Shown: positions 8,178 to 17,376 of the stretch, in pieces
How positions within the stretch are numbered: the first letter of the stretch is position 1
Layout: every line of letters begins with the position of its first letter
Source of the DNA: an uncultured Latescibacterota bacterium
Lineage (GTDB): Bacteria; Latescibacterota; UBA2968
NCBI GenBank assembly: GCA_951812755.1
Contig: OX638329.1
Coordinates: 4,844,522-4,908,521 of the forward strand
Direction of reading: 5' to 3'
Length of the DNA stretch: 64,000 bases
Notes under the pieces: model-generated
Databases searched by the model: none
The model's input: only the letters and a program-made list of their open reading frames with translations
What the model was told of the DNA's origin: nothing
Made by a program: the position numbers and the translations under genes

Positions 8178-8477
8178 ATGGCTCGTATAGATATTCCCCG
8201 AATCGCGTATCCCCACATCGAACAGAATCCAGATATCCTCTCAGGCGAACCTATTATACGAGGAACACGCATTGGCGTGCGGCACATCGCAGAATGGGAC
8301 CGCCGTGGATACAGTGTGAATAAAATTATCGCACAATATCCTCATTTGACCCATGCACAGGTTCAAGATGCCCTATCTTATGCTTTTGATCACAAGTCTG
8401 AAATTGATCAACTCATCCAGGCAAATACAAAAGACGCTGTCCGATCAAAATATCAAGATAGTGCATGGATACCATAA
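8178..8477 (+). CDS. DUF433-domain protein, antitoxin-like
   Basis: A 99-residue protein with the DUF433 core: PDILSGEPIIRGTRIGVRHI, then a helix pair YSVNKIIAQYPHLTHAQVQDALSYAFDHKSEID. This helix-turn-helix family commonly acts as the DNA-binding antitoxin of DUF5615/Mut7-C PIN-type toxin pairs. No such toxin gene follows; the next gene encodes an unrelated 98-residue protein, so this copy is solitary or an orphaned antitoxin. The ATG has GGAGA seven bases upstream. A TTGACA at 8106 with a 19-base spacer to TATTTA is a weak promoter candidate. Confidence 0.8.
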   Translation: MARIDIPRIAYPHIEQNPDILSGEPIIRGTRIGVRHIAEWDRRGYSVNKIIAQYPHLTHAQVQDALSYAFDHKSEIDQLIQANTKDAVRSKYQDSAWIP

Positions 8478-8556
8478 AGTTATATTTGGCGTTAACCCAT
8501 TGATTTTTATTTTTTAAAAAAGTTTAATTGTTTTCCATTAAACTGTAAATTTTTCC

Positions 8557-8585
8557 TTGACACCTGTTCTTTTGTTTAGTATTTT
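8557..8585 (+). promoter_or_regulatory. Sigma-70 promoter for the 8630 gene
   Basis: TTGACA (8557-8562) and TATTTT (8580-8585) with a 17-base spacer, about 45 bases before the start codon at 8630. This matches the spacing of the other promoters in the window. Confidence 0.65.
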
Positions 8586-8629
8586 TGTGCATAGAACGTT
8601 GAGACATAATCCCTCGACAGGAGGTAATC

Positions 8630-8926
8630 ATGGCAAGCGTTGTGGTTCAGACCGAACAGGAGATTGAGGAAATTCTATTGTCCGATTTGAGTCGGGATCT
8701 GCTCAAAGTGGCCGATCGCATTCAGGCCGAGATGCCACATGTACCTTTTGACGCCATTCGCCCCGAAGCCATGGCGCGCGTCGAAGCCGCCGAGCAAGCC
8801 ATCGACACCTTGGCCCGGGATTTGAGCCAGGGGCAAGGGGAACTCACGGAGTGGCACAGCGCCCTGACGGCTTACGAATCGGCCTGGTTTCAGGTTATTG
8901 AATCTTTAGGCGTTCGCAATAATTAA
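8630..8926 (+). CDS. Hypothetical 98-residue helical protein
   Basis: I do not recognise this protein. It is acidic and predicted mostly helical, with no membrane segment, cysteine or obvious binding motif; the segments EEILLSDLSRDLLKVADRIQ and EAAEQAIDTLARDLSQGQG look like amphipathic helices. It has an excellent ribosome-binding site (AGGAGGT, six bases before ATG) and its own strong promoter, so expression is probably high. The next gene (9008), which resembles single-strand annealing or recombination proteins, starts 81 bases later on the same strand, so the two may be co-transcribed and act together; this is inference from position only. Confidence 0.7.
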   Translation: MASVVVQTEQEIEEILLSDLSRDLLKVADRIQAEMPHVPFDAIRPEAMARVEAAEQAIDTLARDLSQGQGELTEWHSALTAYESAWFQVIESLGVRNN

Positions 8927-9007
8927 ATCACATATATTCACGTTTATTGTCGGCAATAAATACCCCGTTGTGTTGCCGATTTCCACGAAAGCAAAGGAGA
9001 GATAGCA

Positions 9008-9739
9008 ATGTCCCAGCGAGATATGAAGACGAGTCAGACTGCTTCAGCAGTTCAACCTGTTGACCCTATCAAGAAGCAGATTGCAGAATCCGAAGGTTTT
9101 CCCATCGGGAAGATCGATGAGTTTGTGGTGTTCATTCAGAATGATCCCTACATCACATCTGCGGGTTTGCAGTACAAAATGCTACAAACCTATAAGGCTG
9201 GCAAATTCGCTGTACAGGCTGTAATGCCTTCCAAAGAAGAATACGCTCTATTGCGGCGGATGATGGGATTAAAAGATGAGGAACCGCTGGTGGTAATGCG
9301 CGGTGAAGTGTGGGTTGATGGGCTTGCGCGGCCCTTTGTCGATTACGGTACCACAACGCCTAAAAATCTCAAAGGATTTGTGCGATTTTCAGATTATCCA
9401 CTCGAAATGGCGACGCGACGCGCCACCAATCGGGCGATGCGTTTGGCTACCGCGACCGGGATGTGTTCTGTCGATGAGTTGCAAGTCGCTGCAGATTCCC
9501 AAGACCATCTCAACGGCGATATTGAAGCAGATCACAACGGTTCACCTGCTACGCAAAGTCAGATTGATCTGATTAAAAATCTGGGACGAAGCCCACGGCT
9601 AACCGAGCGAGAACGCGAGCGGTTGAAAACCCAGATTGAAGGTGGATTGGATAAGCGTCAAGCATCCGAATTGATCCAAAAAATAAAAGCGAGGTTAGAC
9701 GCCCGGCGCAAAGCCGATGCACAACCTATTGCAGCTTGA
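9008..9739 (+). CDS. Putative RecT/ERF-like ssDNA-annealing-type protein
   Basis: A 243-residue soluble protein. The segment YITSAGLQYKMLQ followed about 90 residues later by MATRRATNRAMRLATATGM and then CSVDEL resembles the core of RecT/ERF/Rad52-like annealing proteins, in which a conserved aromatic-Gly motif precedes an Ala/Arg-rich helix of the type TRAxNRAxR. The tail, ATQSQIDLIKNLGRSPRLT followed by DKRQASELIQKIKAR, resembles the C-terminal helical module seen on such phage proteins. Identification rests on these patterns by eye and is tentative. No other phage genes are nearby, so this may be a domesticated copy. The start at 9008 has AAAGGAGAG upstream and a terminator follows at 9812. 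Confidence 0.5.
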   Translation: MSQRDMKTSQTASAVQPVDPIKKQIAESEGFPIGKIDEFVVFIQNDPYITSAGLQYKMLQTYKAGKFAVQAVMPSKEEYALLRRMMGLKDEEPLVVMRGEVWVDGLARPFVDYGTTTPKNLKGFVRFSDYPLEMATRRATNRAMRLATATGMCSVDELQVAADSQDHLNGDIEADHNGSPATQSQIDLIKNLGRSPRLTERERERLKTQIEGGLDKRQASELIQKIKARLDARRKADAQPIAA

Positions 9740-9811
9740 TTTTGAGCCGGTTGTCGCGCGTATTCTTTCGTCAGGGGAGAGGGGAAGGATTTGGCGTACA
9801 ACCGGCACAAC

Positions 9812-9847
9812 AAAAAAGCGGGAGCTCTTTGAGAGCCCCGCTTTTTT
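9812..9847 (+). terminator. Rho-independent terminator
   Basis: GCGGG pairs with CCCGC and an inner GCTC pairs with GAGC across one bulged A; the hairpin has an A-run before it and six T residues after it. It ends the 8630-9739 transcript. Confidence 0.82.
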
Positions 9848-9950
9848 GTTTTCTACGGCGAATAGTGCCCCACTTGTGCTTTCGTTTCCTTTTGTGTATC
9901 ATGGGGCGAATTTGCAGCCAATCAAAAAATGCGATAAAAGGCGTATTGTT

Positions 9951-12308
9951 ATGAAATGGATAATACTGGGAATTTTGTGCATTGCACTGACTGCAACAGA
10001 TGGTCTGGCAAAAGATGCTTCGCCAGAGGCCATTGCCGCGGCAGAGAGAGCATATCGAGAAGGGATGAAACACTTTGAGGCAGAAAATTTGGACGCGGCA
10101 CTCGTATCTTTTCAATCCGCAATTGCCCAGCACGAAAAGTACGCCCCCGCCTATGTGGGACTGGGCCATATATATTTGAAACAAGGCGATTTGTCCGAAG
10201 CGGAAAAAGCGTTTAAAACCGCAGTCTCAAAAAATAAAAAATACGCGCCAGCTTACAATGGATTGGGCCTGGTCTATAGCCGTAAAAAGAACGAACTGCG
10301 TCGGGCAATTGCGTATTTTCGAGATGCAAATCGGGCGGATAAAAAGTATTCGGAGGCGCAATATAACCTGGCGCAAACCCTGGAAAATTACGGCAGTAGT
10401 GAGACCCTCAAAGCCTATCGCAATGTCTTGAAGATCGACCCCAAACACCCCAATGCAAACTATCGCATAGGGATATTGCTGGATAAAGATGGAGAACGCG
10501 AAAAAGCCGTGCAAGCGTATCGCGATCAGTTAGAAGCAAAACCGGACCACCGCGGCGCGCGCATAAACCTGGGCATTGATCTGAAACTGCTCGGACAATT
10601 ACGAGAGGCACTTCAGCACTTGCTCGAAGTTGCGACCGTTGCCAGCGATTTTCAACGTCGAGCCGTATTGGAATTGGCGCAGGTATTTCAAAGAGCAAAG
10701 GCATTTGACCAATCAGCGCGATTATTTGAATCATATATCAAACAGTTACCAGAAAAAGAACAAGAGACATATTGCGATCTAAACCTCGTCGCATCGGGTC
10801 CCATTCGCAAGGAATATAACGATGCCGAGACACTCCCCGAAAAAAAACGCGTTTTTAGAACATTCTGGTCGCGTTTAGACCCGGCTCCTGTCACCGAAGC
10901 CAATGAGCGATTATTGGAACACTATCGCCGCATCGCGTATGCGCGTGAATTTTTTGGGACACAGCGATTTCCCTGGGATGCACGCGGCGAAGCCTATATT
11001 CGCTATGGCGCGCCCGACCATGTGAGCAATTCGGGCAATATTCAACTGGAGCGAACAAAAAAATTGGTTGACGTAAAAGAGCGGCTCATTCAAAAAGCCG
11101 GACCAGCGGTAGATCGATTGCTCAGAGCGCGGGCCGACGCGGTCGCATCGAGCATGGTGGGTATGCGAGGGCAATTGCCGCGCAGCGGACAACAAAGTCC
11201 CGGCGCGCGCGGCGAACGACAACAAGTAACCAGTGGCACCATTTTGGGCTGGCCAGTATATCCGGTAGATGGGATATGGGAATACTGGATCTATGCCGAT
11301 GTTGGCGATGGTATAGAGGTCGTGTTTGAACAGCGCGTAAATCAAGGAGCCTGGGATTATGCCGATATACCACTCGGCAGAGGACGGATTGCGAGGATAT
11401 GGCAGGACATGCATCCAGAAATTGTCTTGAAGGGAGTTGCAGCTCTTACACCGATGACATATCGCCCCGACTTTGCGACGGGCGCATTGGATTTTCATCT
11501 TGCCTCATCGGCTTTCCGGGGACAAGAAGGTCTAACCACGCTCGAAATTTATTACGGCATTCCAACCTCGCAATTGCACTTTGTGGCCGGGCAAGATGGC
11601 GCGAGGATCGCACAATTAGACCGCGGCATTGTGGTTTACAATCAGGCGGGCAATCCCATCTATCGCACGAGCCAGGAAATGGTGCTGGGCGCGTCGGGTG
11701 AAGCCGATCAGTCACCTGGCGCGTATATGCCGGAGATGGACCGTTTATTTTTAACGCCGGGCAATTATCGCATTTCCGTGCAAGTCTTAGATCGTCGTTC
11801 GAGAAAATCACAGGTATATCACATCAACCGCGTCGTACCCGAATTTGATATAGACGACGAGTTAAAGATCAGCGATGTGGAACTCGCCGCCACTATTAAT
11901 GTGACCGATAAGAGCCAGTTCCAAAAAGGCGATATTGAAGTGATTCCCATAGCTTCAAAAGCCTATTTGCCCATACAACCCGTGTTTATCTATTTTGAAA
12001 TTTACAACTTAAAACGCAATGCCTTCGGCCAGACCAAATATCGTGTATCTTACGTGGTGCGATCGCGCGATCAAAAGACCATCGGCGCGCGAATTTTGGG
12101 TGGCGTGGGCAAAATGCTCGGACAAAAGAGCGAGCAGGGCGTAGTTTCAATCGAATACGAGCAAGTGGGAACAGAAACCCAGGAACCGGGATATATTGAA
12201 TTGGATATGTCGCGCTCTGAACCGGGCGAAAAGATCGTAGAAATCGCGGTTGTAGATGAAACAACAGGCCAGACAGCAACCGCAACAGCGACATTTGTTA
12301 CTCAATAG
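9951..12308 (+). CDS. TPR and GWxTD-domain secreted protein
   Basis: A 785-residue exported protein. I use the ATG at 9951 rather than the longer frame, because it begins a clear signal peptide (MKWIILGILCIALTATDGLA) and lies after the terminator of the previous gene. Residues about 30-270 form tetratricopeptide repeats (for example YAPAYVGLGHIYLKQGDLSE and YAPAYNGLGLVYSRK). From about residue 290 follows the GWxTD-type domain, with FWSRLDPAPVTEANERLLEH, FPWDARGEAYIRYGAPDH and the WEYWIY strand. The biochemical role of GWxTD proteins is not established; they are common in FCB phyla and Acidobacteria. A second member lacking the TPRs lies at 47047-48663. The stop is 16 bases before the glycerate kinase start. 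Confidence 0.88.
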   Translation: MKWIILGILCIALTATDGLAKDASPEAIAAAERAYREGMKHFEAENLDAALVSFQSAIAQHEKYAPAYVGLGHIYLKQGDLSEAEKAFKTAVSKNKKYAPAYNGLGLVYSRKKNELRRAIAYFRDANRADKKYSEAQYNLAQTLENYGSSETLKAYRNVLKIDPKHPNANYRIGILLDKDGEREKAVQAYRDQLEAKPDHRGARINLGIDLKLLGQLREALQHLLEVATVASDFQRRAVLELAQVFQRAKAFDQSARLFESYIKQLPEKEQETYCDLNLVASGPIRKEYNDAETLPEKKRVFRTFWSRLDPAPVTEANERLLEHYRRIAYAREFFGTQRFPWDARGEAYIRYGAPDHVSNSGNIQLERTKKLVDVKERLIQKAGPAVDRLLRARADAVASSMVGMRGQLPRSGQQSPGARGERQQVTSGTILGWPVYPVDGIWEYWIYADVGDGIEVVFEQRVNQGAWDYADIPLGRGRIARIWQDMHPEIVLKGVAALTPMTYRPDFATGALDFHLASSAFRGQEGLTTLEIYYGIPTSQLHFVAGQDGARIAQLDRGIVVYNQAGNPIYRTSQEMVLGASGEADQSPGAYMPEMDRLFLTPGNYRISVQVLDRRSRKSQVYHINRVVPEFDIDDELKISDVELAATINVTDKSQFQKGDIEVIPIASKAYLPIQPVFIYFEIYNLKRNAFGQTKYRVSYVVRSRDQKTIGARILGGVGKMLGQKSEQGVVSIEYEQVGTETQEPGYIELDMSRSEPGEKIVEIAVVDETTGQTATATATFVTQ

Positions 12309-12324
12309 GATAGGAGCAAATTCG

Positions 12325-13668
12325 ATGCGTATTTTTGACGTCGAAACCATGCGCGCCCACGCGCGTGAGATTTTTGATACAGCAGTCAAGGCAGTTGATG
12401 CCGAACAGTGCGTACGACAATTTGTATCGCTGGATGGCGATATTTTGCGCGTGGGCGAGCAAAATCACGATTTAAGTGTTTACAGCCGCATTCTGGTCGT
12501 GGGCACGGGCAAAGCCTCGCCGCAGATGGGCGTGGCACTCGAAGATATATTGGGCAATCGCATCTCTAATGGATCTATGAATACAAAATACGACCATGCA
12601 TTGCCCTTAAAACATATCGATATAGTGGAATGCGGCCATCCCGTGCCAGATGAATCGGGGGTTGAAGGCGTCGGGCGCATGGTGCGTCTGCTGGAGGGAG
12701 CGGATGAAAACACGCTGGTGATTTGTTTGATTTCCGGTGGCGGATCGGCACTTGCACCCGCACCTGCTGATGGATTGACGCTTGCGGACAAGCAAGAGAC
12801 AACGAGTTTGTTATTGGCATGTGGTGCAAATATTGTAGAACTCAATGCCATCCGCAAACATCTGTCGCGCTTAAAAGGTGGAGGTTTAGCGCGTGCGGCA
12901 TTTCCCGCGACCGTTGTCGCGCTGATGTTGTCAGATGTGATTGGCGATCCCATGGATGTCATTGCATCTGGTCCCACAGTGCCGGATACCGCGACATTTA
13001 AAACGTGTATGGATATTCTGGACAAATACGAATTGATCGATAAAATACCCGAAAGTGTTCGGTTGCGGCTAAAAGCCGGTTTGGCCGGAGATATTGAAGA
13101 TACGCCCAAGCCCGGCGATACGGCACTCTCCAGAGTTCAGAATCTCGTAGTCGGCAGCAATGGCCTGGCAGTAACTGCGGCAAATAATAAAGCGATAGAA
13201 TTGGGGTATAATACGCTGGTATTATCTACGCGCATCGAGGGCGAGGCGAGAGAAATTGCTTATGTATATGCGGGTATTGCCAAAGAAATTGTGACATCTG
13301 GACAGCCCATTGCTGCACCTGCTTGCGTGATTGCCGGCGGAGAAACAACCGTGCTGGTACGCGGAGATGGCAAGGGCGGACGCAATCAAGAGATTCCGCT
13401 GTCGGGCGCAATTCAATTGGCCGGGTGGGACAATGTGGTGCTGTTTAGCGGCGGCACCGACGGCACCGATGGACCAACCGATGCCGCGGGCGCCGTAGCC
13501 GATGGGCAAACCATAGCGCGGGCAGAAGCACTGGGACTTTCCGCGATCGCGCATTTAAAAAACAATGATGCCTACCACTTTTTTAAGCCGCTGGACGACC
13601 TGATCATCACCGGAGCAACCGGAACCAATGTGGCAGATGTCGCGCTGGTAATGGTCGGGAATGCATAA
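12325..13668 (+). CDS. Glycerate 2-kinase (DUF4147/MOFRL family)
   Basis: A 447-residue kinase that phosphorylates glycerate, feeding it into glycolysis; cytoplasmic. The ATG at 12325 follows the GWxTD stop and has AGGAG nine bases upstream; the longer frame only adds the end of the previous gene. The N-terminal domain carries VVGTGKASPQMG near residue 58 and the glycine-rich loop LISGGGSAL near 140; the C-terminal MOFRL half shows AGGETTVLVRGDGKGGRNQE near residue 340 and FSGGTDGTDGPTDAAGA, all standard for GckA/TtuD-type enzymes. Glycerate arises in sugar-acid breakdown, which fits the acid dehydratases and oxidoreductases elsewhere in the window. Family assignment is firm; the exact product (2- or 3-phosphoglycerate) is inferred. 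Confidence 0.92.
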   Translation: MRIFDVETMRAHAREIFDTAVKAVDAEQCVRQFVSLDGDILRVGEQNHDLSVYSRILVVGTGKASPQMGVALEDILGNRISNGSMNTKYDHALPLKHIDIVECGHPVPDESGVEGVGRMVRLLEGADENTLVICLISGGGSALAPAPADGLTLADKQETTSLLLACGANIVELNAIRKHLSRLKGGGLARAAFPATVVALMLSDVIGDPMDVIASGPTVPDTATFKTCMDILDKYELIDKIPESVRLRLKAGLAGDIEDTPKPGDTALSRVQNLVVGSNGLAVTAANNKAIELGYNTLVLSTRIEGEAREIAYVYAGIAKEIVTSGQPIAAPACVIAGGETTVLVRGDGKGGRNQEIPLSGAIQLAGWDNVVLFSGGTDGTDGPTDAAGAVADGQTIARAEALGLSAIAHLKNNDAYHFFKPLDDLIITGATGTNVADVALVMVGNA

Positions 13669-13704
13669 TTTGGCGCATCTGAATGTTCACAGGGAATATC
13701 TCCA

Positions 13705-14478
13705 ATGTCCAATCCCACCGATCCCATCCTCAACGAAGTCGAAGTCGATTATTTCCGGCGCCACGGGTATATCGTGCGCACGGATTTGCTCACCGATGAT
13801 GAACGCGACGAATTTATCGCCCTATTTGATCGTGACCGCGAGCAATTTAAGTTTCGCTGGCATCCCTATGGCTACCATCAGCAGACCAATTACGACGCGC
13901 TCGTCACCACACCCGAATTTGACCGCGTGATCCGTCACCCAAAAATTCTCGCGGCCATCGAACAACTCATGGGGGGACCGGTTTGCTTTGGCGAAATCGG
14001 CGCGCGTTACATGCTCCCTTACGACGGCGAACTGCACCGCAGTTGGCACCGAGACCGCCCTCACTGGGACGGGCATCCATTCCGAATGGACTATATCCAA
14101 CTCATGCTCTATCTCACAGATGTCGGCGCAGACACCCACTGCTTCTCACTCTCTCCCGAATCGGTTTACGAACCCACGCTCGAAGATAACGAGGCACAAA
14201 TCAAACGCGGGGGCATCGCCGATATTCACGGTCCCGCAGGCACGGTCTGTCTCTTCAATGTCGCGGCACTACACACGGCTACCACGCGACCGACGAAATG
14301 CGACCGCAAAACCCTGCAAATCTACTACGGACACCGCGACCACAAATACCTGGCCAATGACTCCGTCATCCCCCCCATCTTCTGGCGCGACCACGAAGAC
14401 CCCGAAGTGCGCGCCTTTTACGGCAACCTCAACGAAGTCTCCAATATTTACAACAAAGCATTTGGAATCCGGCCATGA
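13705..14478 (+). CDS. Phytanoyl-CoA dioxygenase (PhyH) family protein
   Basis: A 257-residue Fe(II)/2-oxoglutarate-dependent oxygenase. It opens with the family pattern EVDYFRRHGYIVRTDLLTDD, and the metal-binding HxD is HRD in SWHRDRPHWDGH near residue 115. The distal histidine is probably in NVAALHTATTRPTK with the 2-oxoglutarate-binding arginine nearby. The substrate is unknown: PhyH enzymes of this type are greatly expanded in some marine phyla and act on varied small molecules. The next gene, another 2-oxoglutarate oxygenase, overlaps its stop by an ATGA, so the two are translationally coupled and may act in the same pathway. The ribosome-binding site (AGGGAAT) is modest. Confidence 0.88.
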   Translation: MSNPTDPILNEVEVDYFRRHGYIVRTDLLTDDERDEFIALFDRDREQFKFRWHPYGYHQQTNYDALVTTPEFDRVIRHPKILAAIEQLMGGPVCFGEIGARYMLPYDGELHRSWHRDRPHWDGHPFRMDYIQLMLYLTDVGADTHCFSLSPESVYEPTLEDNEAQIKRGGIADIHGPAGTVCLFNVAALHTATTRPTKCDRKTLQIYYGHRDHKYLANDSVIPPIFWRDHEDPEVRAFYGNLNEVSNIYNKAFGIRP

Positions 14479-15287
14479 ATTTCCGAACAACACCTCTCAC
14501 GTCCCACTACGGCATTGAAGTTCACGACATTGACCTCTCTCAAATCAATGGCGAAATGGCCCAAGCCATTCTCGACGCAGTCAACGAACACGCCCTGCTT
14601 CTCTTTCGACGGCAATCGCTCCACGACGAAGACATTTTCGCCCTCAGTGCCGCACTCGGACCTGTCGAAGAACCCGCAGCCAGAGTCAACCACAGTCCCC
14701 GTTTCAAAGAAGTCAATTACATCTCGAATTTGAACAATGATGAAGGTACATTTATCGGCGCTCCCATTACAGACGATGACGGTGGCTGGCATACAGACCA
14801 GGCCTTTCGCAAAAATCCCGCTACACTATCGACGCTTTTCTGCATCATCGCCCCCGAACAAGGAGGCGGCACCAGCTTTTGCAGCACACACATGGGCTAT
14901 GAAGCCCTTCCAGAAACACTCAAGAAGCACATCGAGAACATGCGCGTCAAATACCTGCCCGGCAAAATTCACGAAATCGAACCCCTTGTAGTCACCCATC
15001 CTCTGGTACTCACCAGCCCGAGCACTGGGCGAAAAACCCTCTATCTGGCTCCCGGCACGCGTGGCATCGATGGACTGGACGAAGCCGAAAGCCAGGCCAT
15101 CAAAGACGAACTGCTCACCTACCAACTCCGCCCACAGCACATATACCAGCACAACTATCGCATGGGCGACATGCTCATTTACGATAACGCACAACTCCTG
15201 CACAAACGCGACGCGTACAAAGGTCCCCGTTTCCTGAAAATTACACGCGTCTTTCTTTCCTCCGACCACTTCGCCGTTCCCGACTGA
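14475..15287 (+). CDS. TauD/TfdA-family dioxygenase
   Basis: A 270-residue Fe(II)/2-oxoglutarate dioxygenase of the TauD/TfdA clan. Metal ligands are visible as HTD in GGWHTDQAF near residue 99 and the distal His in YDNAQLLHKRD near residue 240; the 2-oxoglutarate-binding Arg is in LKITRVFL near the end. HPLVLTSPSTGRKTLYL matches the TfdA/TauD pattern for substrate-side strands. The family releases sulfite, trims aryloxy acids or modifies amino acids; nothing here fixes the substrate. It overlaps the upstream PhyH gene by four bases, and the large membrane protein starts two bases after its stop, so the three probably form one operon with uptake and oxidation of the same compound. Confidence 0.88.
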   Translation: MNFRTTPLTSHYGIEVHDIDLSQINGEMAQAILDAVNEHALLLFRRQSLHDEDIFALSAALGPVEEPAARVNHSPRFKEVNYISNLNNDEGTFIGAPITDDDGGWHTDQAFRKNPATLSTLFCIIAPEQGGGTSFCSTHMGYEALPETLKKHIENMRVKYLPGKIHEIEPLVVTHPLVLTSPSTGRKTLYLAPGTRGIDGLDEAESQAIKDELLTYQLRPQHIYQHNYRMGDMLIYDNAQLLHKRDAYKGPRFLKITRVFLSSDHFAVPD

Positions 15288-15289
15288 CC

Positions 15290-17284
15290 ATGGCTGCAAC
15301 ATCTCCCCAACAAGAATCTCAAGCTATTCCCTCGCGCATCACAGGGCGCTCTGTGCTCTTTGGCACACTCACCGCCATTGTCCTCAACGTGTACACCGAC
15401 CACGCCGGGCTGGTGATGGGATCGTCATCCCTGGTCAAATCGCAATATCCAATGGCCATGTTGTTGCCCTTTGTACTCTGGTTATTTACCAATATCGGCC
15501 TAAAAACCTTCTGGCCCAAAGCGGCACTTTCGGGCACCGAACTACTGGTCATCTACAGCATGTCCTGGATCGCAGGCGTTATTCCCCTCGAAGGTTGGGC
15601 AGCTTATTGGACGAGCACAATGGCCGTGCCCACCTATTATGCGTCACCTGAAAATCGCTGGACCGAAATCATCTTTGACATCTTGCCCTGGTGGACCCTG
15701 CCAGATGTATCGCCTGCGGTTATTCGTCCTTTCTACGATGGATTGTCTCCATACAGTTCCATCCCCTGGGCGGGCTGGTTGCAACCTCTGTTCTGGTGGA
15801 CCGCCATCTCATTGGCCGTTTTTGCAGCGGGATTGTGCTTGTGTATTCTCTTTCAACGCCAGTGGGAAAACCACGAGCGACTCGCCTTTCCGCTTGCACA
15901 ATTTGCCATAGAACTCACCTCTGGCTTTGATCAACCCGGGCGCGTCCCCGGCATATTTCGCAACAAAATCTTCTGGGCGGGCTTTTTTACTGTTTTTGGT
16001 GTTTTCGCGTGGAATATCCTCGGTTATTTCGCCACTGGCCTGCCGCGCATCACCATTTATGCCGGGTACCTGAGCAAACAAATCGACCTCGCCCGCGACT
16101 TTCAACCCATTTACCTCCGCATCTTGCCCCCGGTAGTTGGCCTCACCTACTTCTGCAATCTCGACATCCTCTTTAGCTTTTGGGTTCTGCGCCTCGTCGC
16201 CATAGTTAAACTCGGCATTATGGACCGCACGGGTTTCACCCTGGGCCTGGCTAACCAGCAGGCAAAATCATCCGAAATCATCAATCTCGAAAGCCATGGC
16301 GCCCTTGTTTTGCTGGCAATCTGGTCTATTTGGGCCGCTCGGGGGCATTTGTCTCGCGTCTGGCAAGCTGTTGTAGAAGGCCGACAGTCTGTTCATAACG
16401 ACGGCATTATATCCTACCGCATGGCGTTTATTGGCTTTGTTCTGGCAACTGCCTTCATCATCGGCTGGATGAGCGCGATGGGCATGTCCATCCCCATCGC
16501 GCTCTTGCAAACCGCGCTACTCTACACGGCATATCTCACCGTGGCTAAATTCACAGCCGCCAGTGGTTTTCCCCACCTCCTACCCATATATGGTAAGGGC
16601 GGAGGCATGGTCTATACCTTTGTCGGCACTGCCAACTTGACCCCCTCGGACTTTGTGGGTACTGAATTTGTCAATTCCAGCGCCTTCTTTGGCAACAACC
16701 GCATCCCTGCATGGCCCGCGCTACCCCATCACCTGAAATTGCACGGCGCAACGCCAAACACCCGCATTGCCCGTATCGCCGCGCTCGCCTTCACCGCGGG
16801 CTTGCTCGCATCCTTCATCTTTATTATCTATTTGGCCTATGCCCACGGAGGGCAAAATCTGCACACAGCCCCATTTTCTGGCCGCTCAAACTCGGCCTCG
16901 GTTCGCCTCTACAGCAACATGACCAACCACATTCTCAACGAACAAAAAACCGTTTTTGATCCATATAAAATGGCCGTATGGTTCATTGGCATCTTTGAAG
17001 CGCTCGTGCTCATTGGCTTGCGAAGCCGCCTGCCCTGGTGGCCCCTGCACCCGATTGGCCTCGCCTTTCAAAATACCTCTGGTCCGAGAATCTACAGCTT
17101 CTCCATTTTTCTCACCTGGGCTGCCAAATCACTTTTCCTGCGTATCGGCGGCATTGCTCTGTACCGCCGCGCAGCCCCTTATTTTATCGGTTTGCCAGTG
17201 GGCTATGTCACCGGCGTCATCGTTTCATCTATTGTCGATCTCATCTGGTTTCCAACAGGTGGGCACTGGACACATGGATGGTAA
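15290..17284 (+). CDS. Large polytopic membrane protein (DUF6785/DUF6784-type), possible transporter
   Basis: A 664-residue protein with roughly 12-14 hydrophobic helices. Its overall pattern (TYYASPENRW, WAGWLQPLFWW, then a long tail with PIGLAFQNTS and FSIFLTWAAKSL) matches by recollection the DUF6785/DUF6784 family, which resembles oligopeptide transporters and is frequent in Latescibacterota and Planctomycetota. It starts two bases after the TauD-like stop, so it is coupled to the two dioxygenase genes and may import their substrate. No transport signature such as a nucleotide-binding or SLC motif was seen. Function is inferred from topology and context only. Confidence 0.8.
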   Translation: MAATSPQQESQAIPSRITGRSVLFGTLTAIVLNVYTDHAGLVMGSSSLVKSQYPMAMLLPFVLWLFTNIGLKTFWPKAALSGTELLVIYSMSWIAGVIPLEGWAAYWTSTMAVPTYYASPENRWTEIIFDILPWWTLPDVSPAVIRPFYDGLSPYSSIPWAGWLQPLFWWTAISLAVFAAGLCLCILFQRQWENHERLAFPLAQFAIELTSGFDQPGRVPGIFRNKIFWAGFFTVFGVFAWNILGYFATGLPRITIYAGYLSKQIDLARDFQPIYLRILPPVVGLTYFCNLDILFSFWVLRLVAIVKLGIMDRTGFTLGLANQQAKSSEIINLESHGALVLLAIWSIWAARGHLSRVWQAVVEGRQSVHNDGIISYRMAFIGFVLATAFIIGWMSAMGMSIPIALLQTALLYTAYLTVAKFTAASGFPHLLPIYGKGGGMVYTFVGTANLTPSDFVGTEFVNSSAFFGNNRIPAWPALPHHLKLHGATPNTRIARIAALAFTAGLLASFIFIIYLAYAHGGQNLHTAPFSGRSNSASVRLYSNMTNHILNEQKTVFDPYKMAVWFIGIFEALVLIGLRSRLPWWPLHPIGLAFQNTSGPRIYSFSIFLTWAAKSLFLRIGGIALYRRAAPYFIGLPVGYVTGVIVSSIVDLIWFPTGGHWTHGW

Positions 17285-17334
17285 TTGGGAATAAAAATAA
17301 GGATTAGGTAGATTGACTGACCGCTGATTACTTC

Positions 17335-17363
17335 GTAGGGACGGGTTTCAAACCCGTCCCTAC
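17335..17363. repeat. 29-base palindromic REP-like hairpin
   Basis: GTAGGGACGGGTTT and its exact complement flank a single central base, giving a perfect 14-base inverted repeat. Similar GTAGGG-type palindromes are dispersed in many bacterial genomes. It lies in the gap between the membrane protein and the epimerase, close to the latter's start at 17377. Confidence 0.8.
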
Positions 17364-17376
17364 AGAAAGGTTTTTC

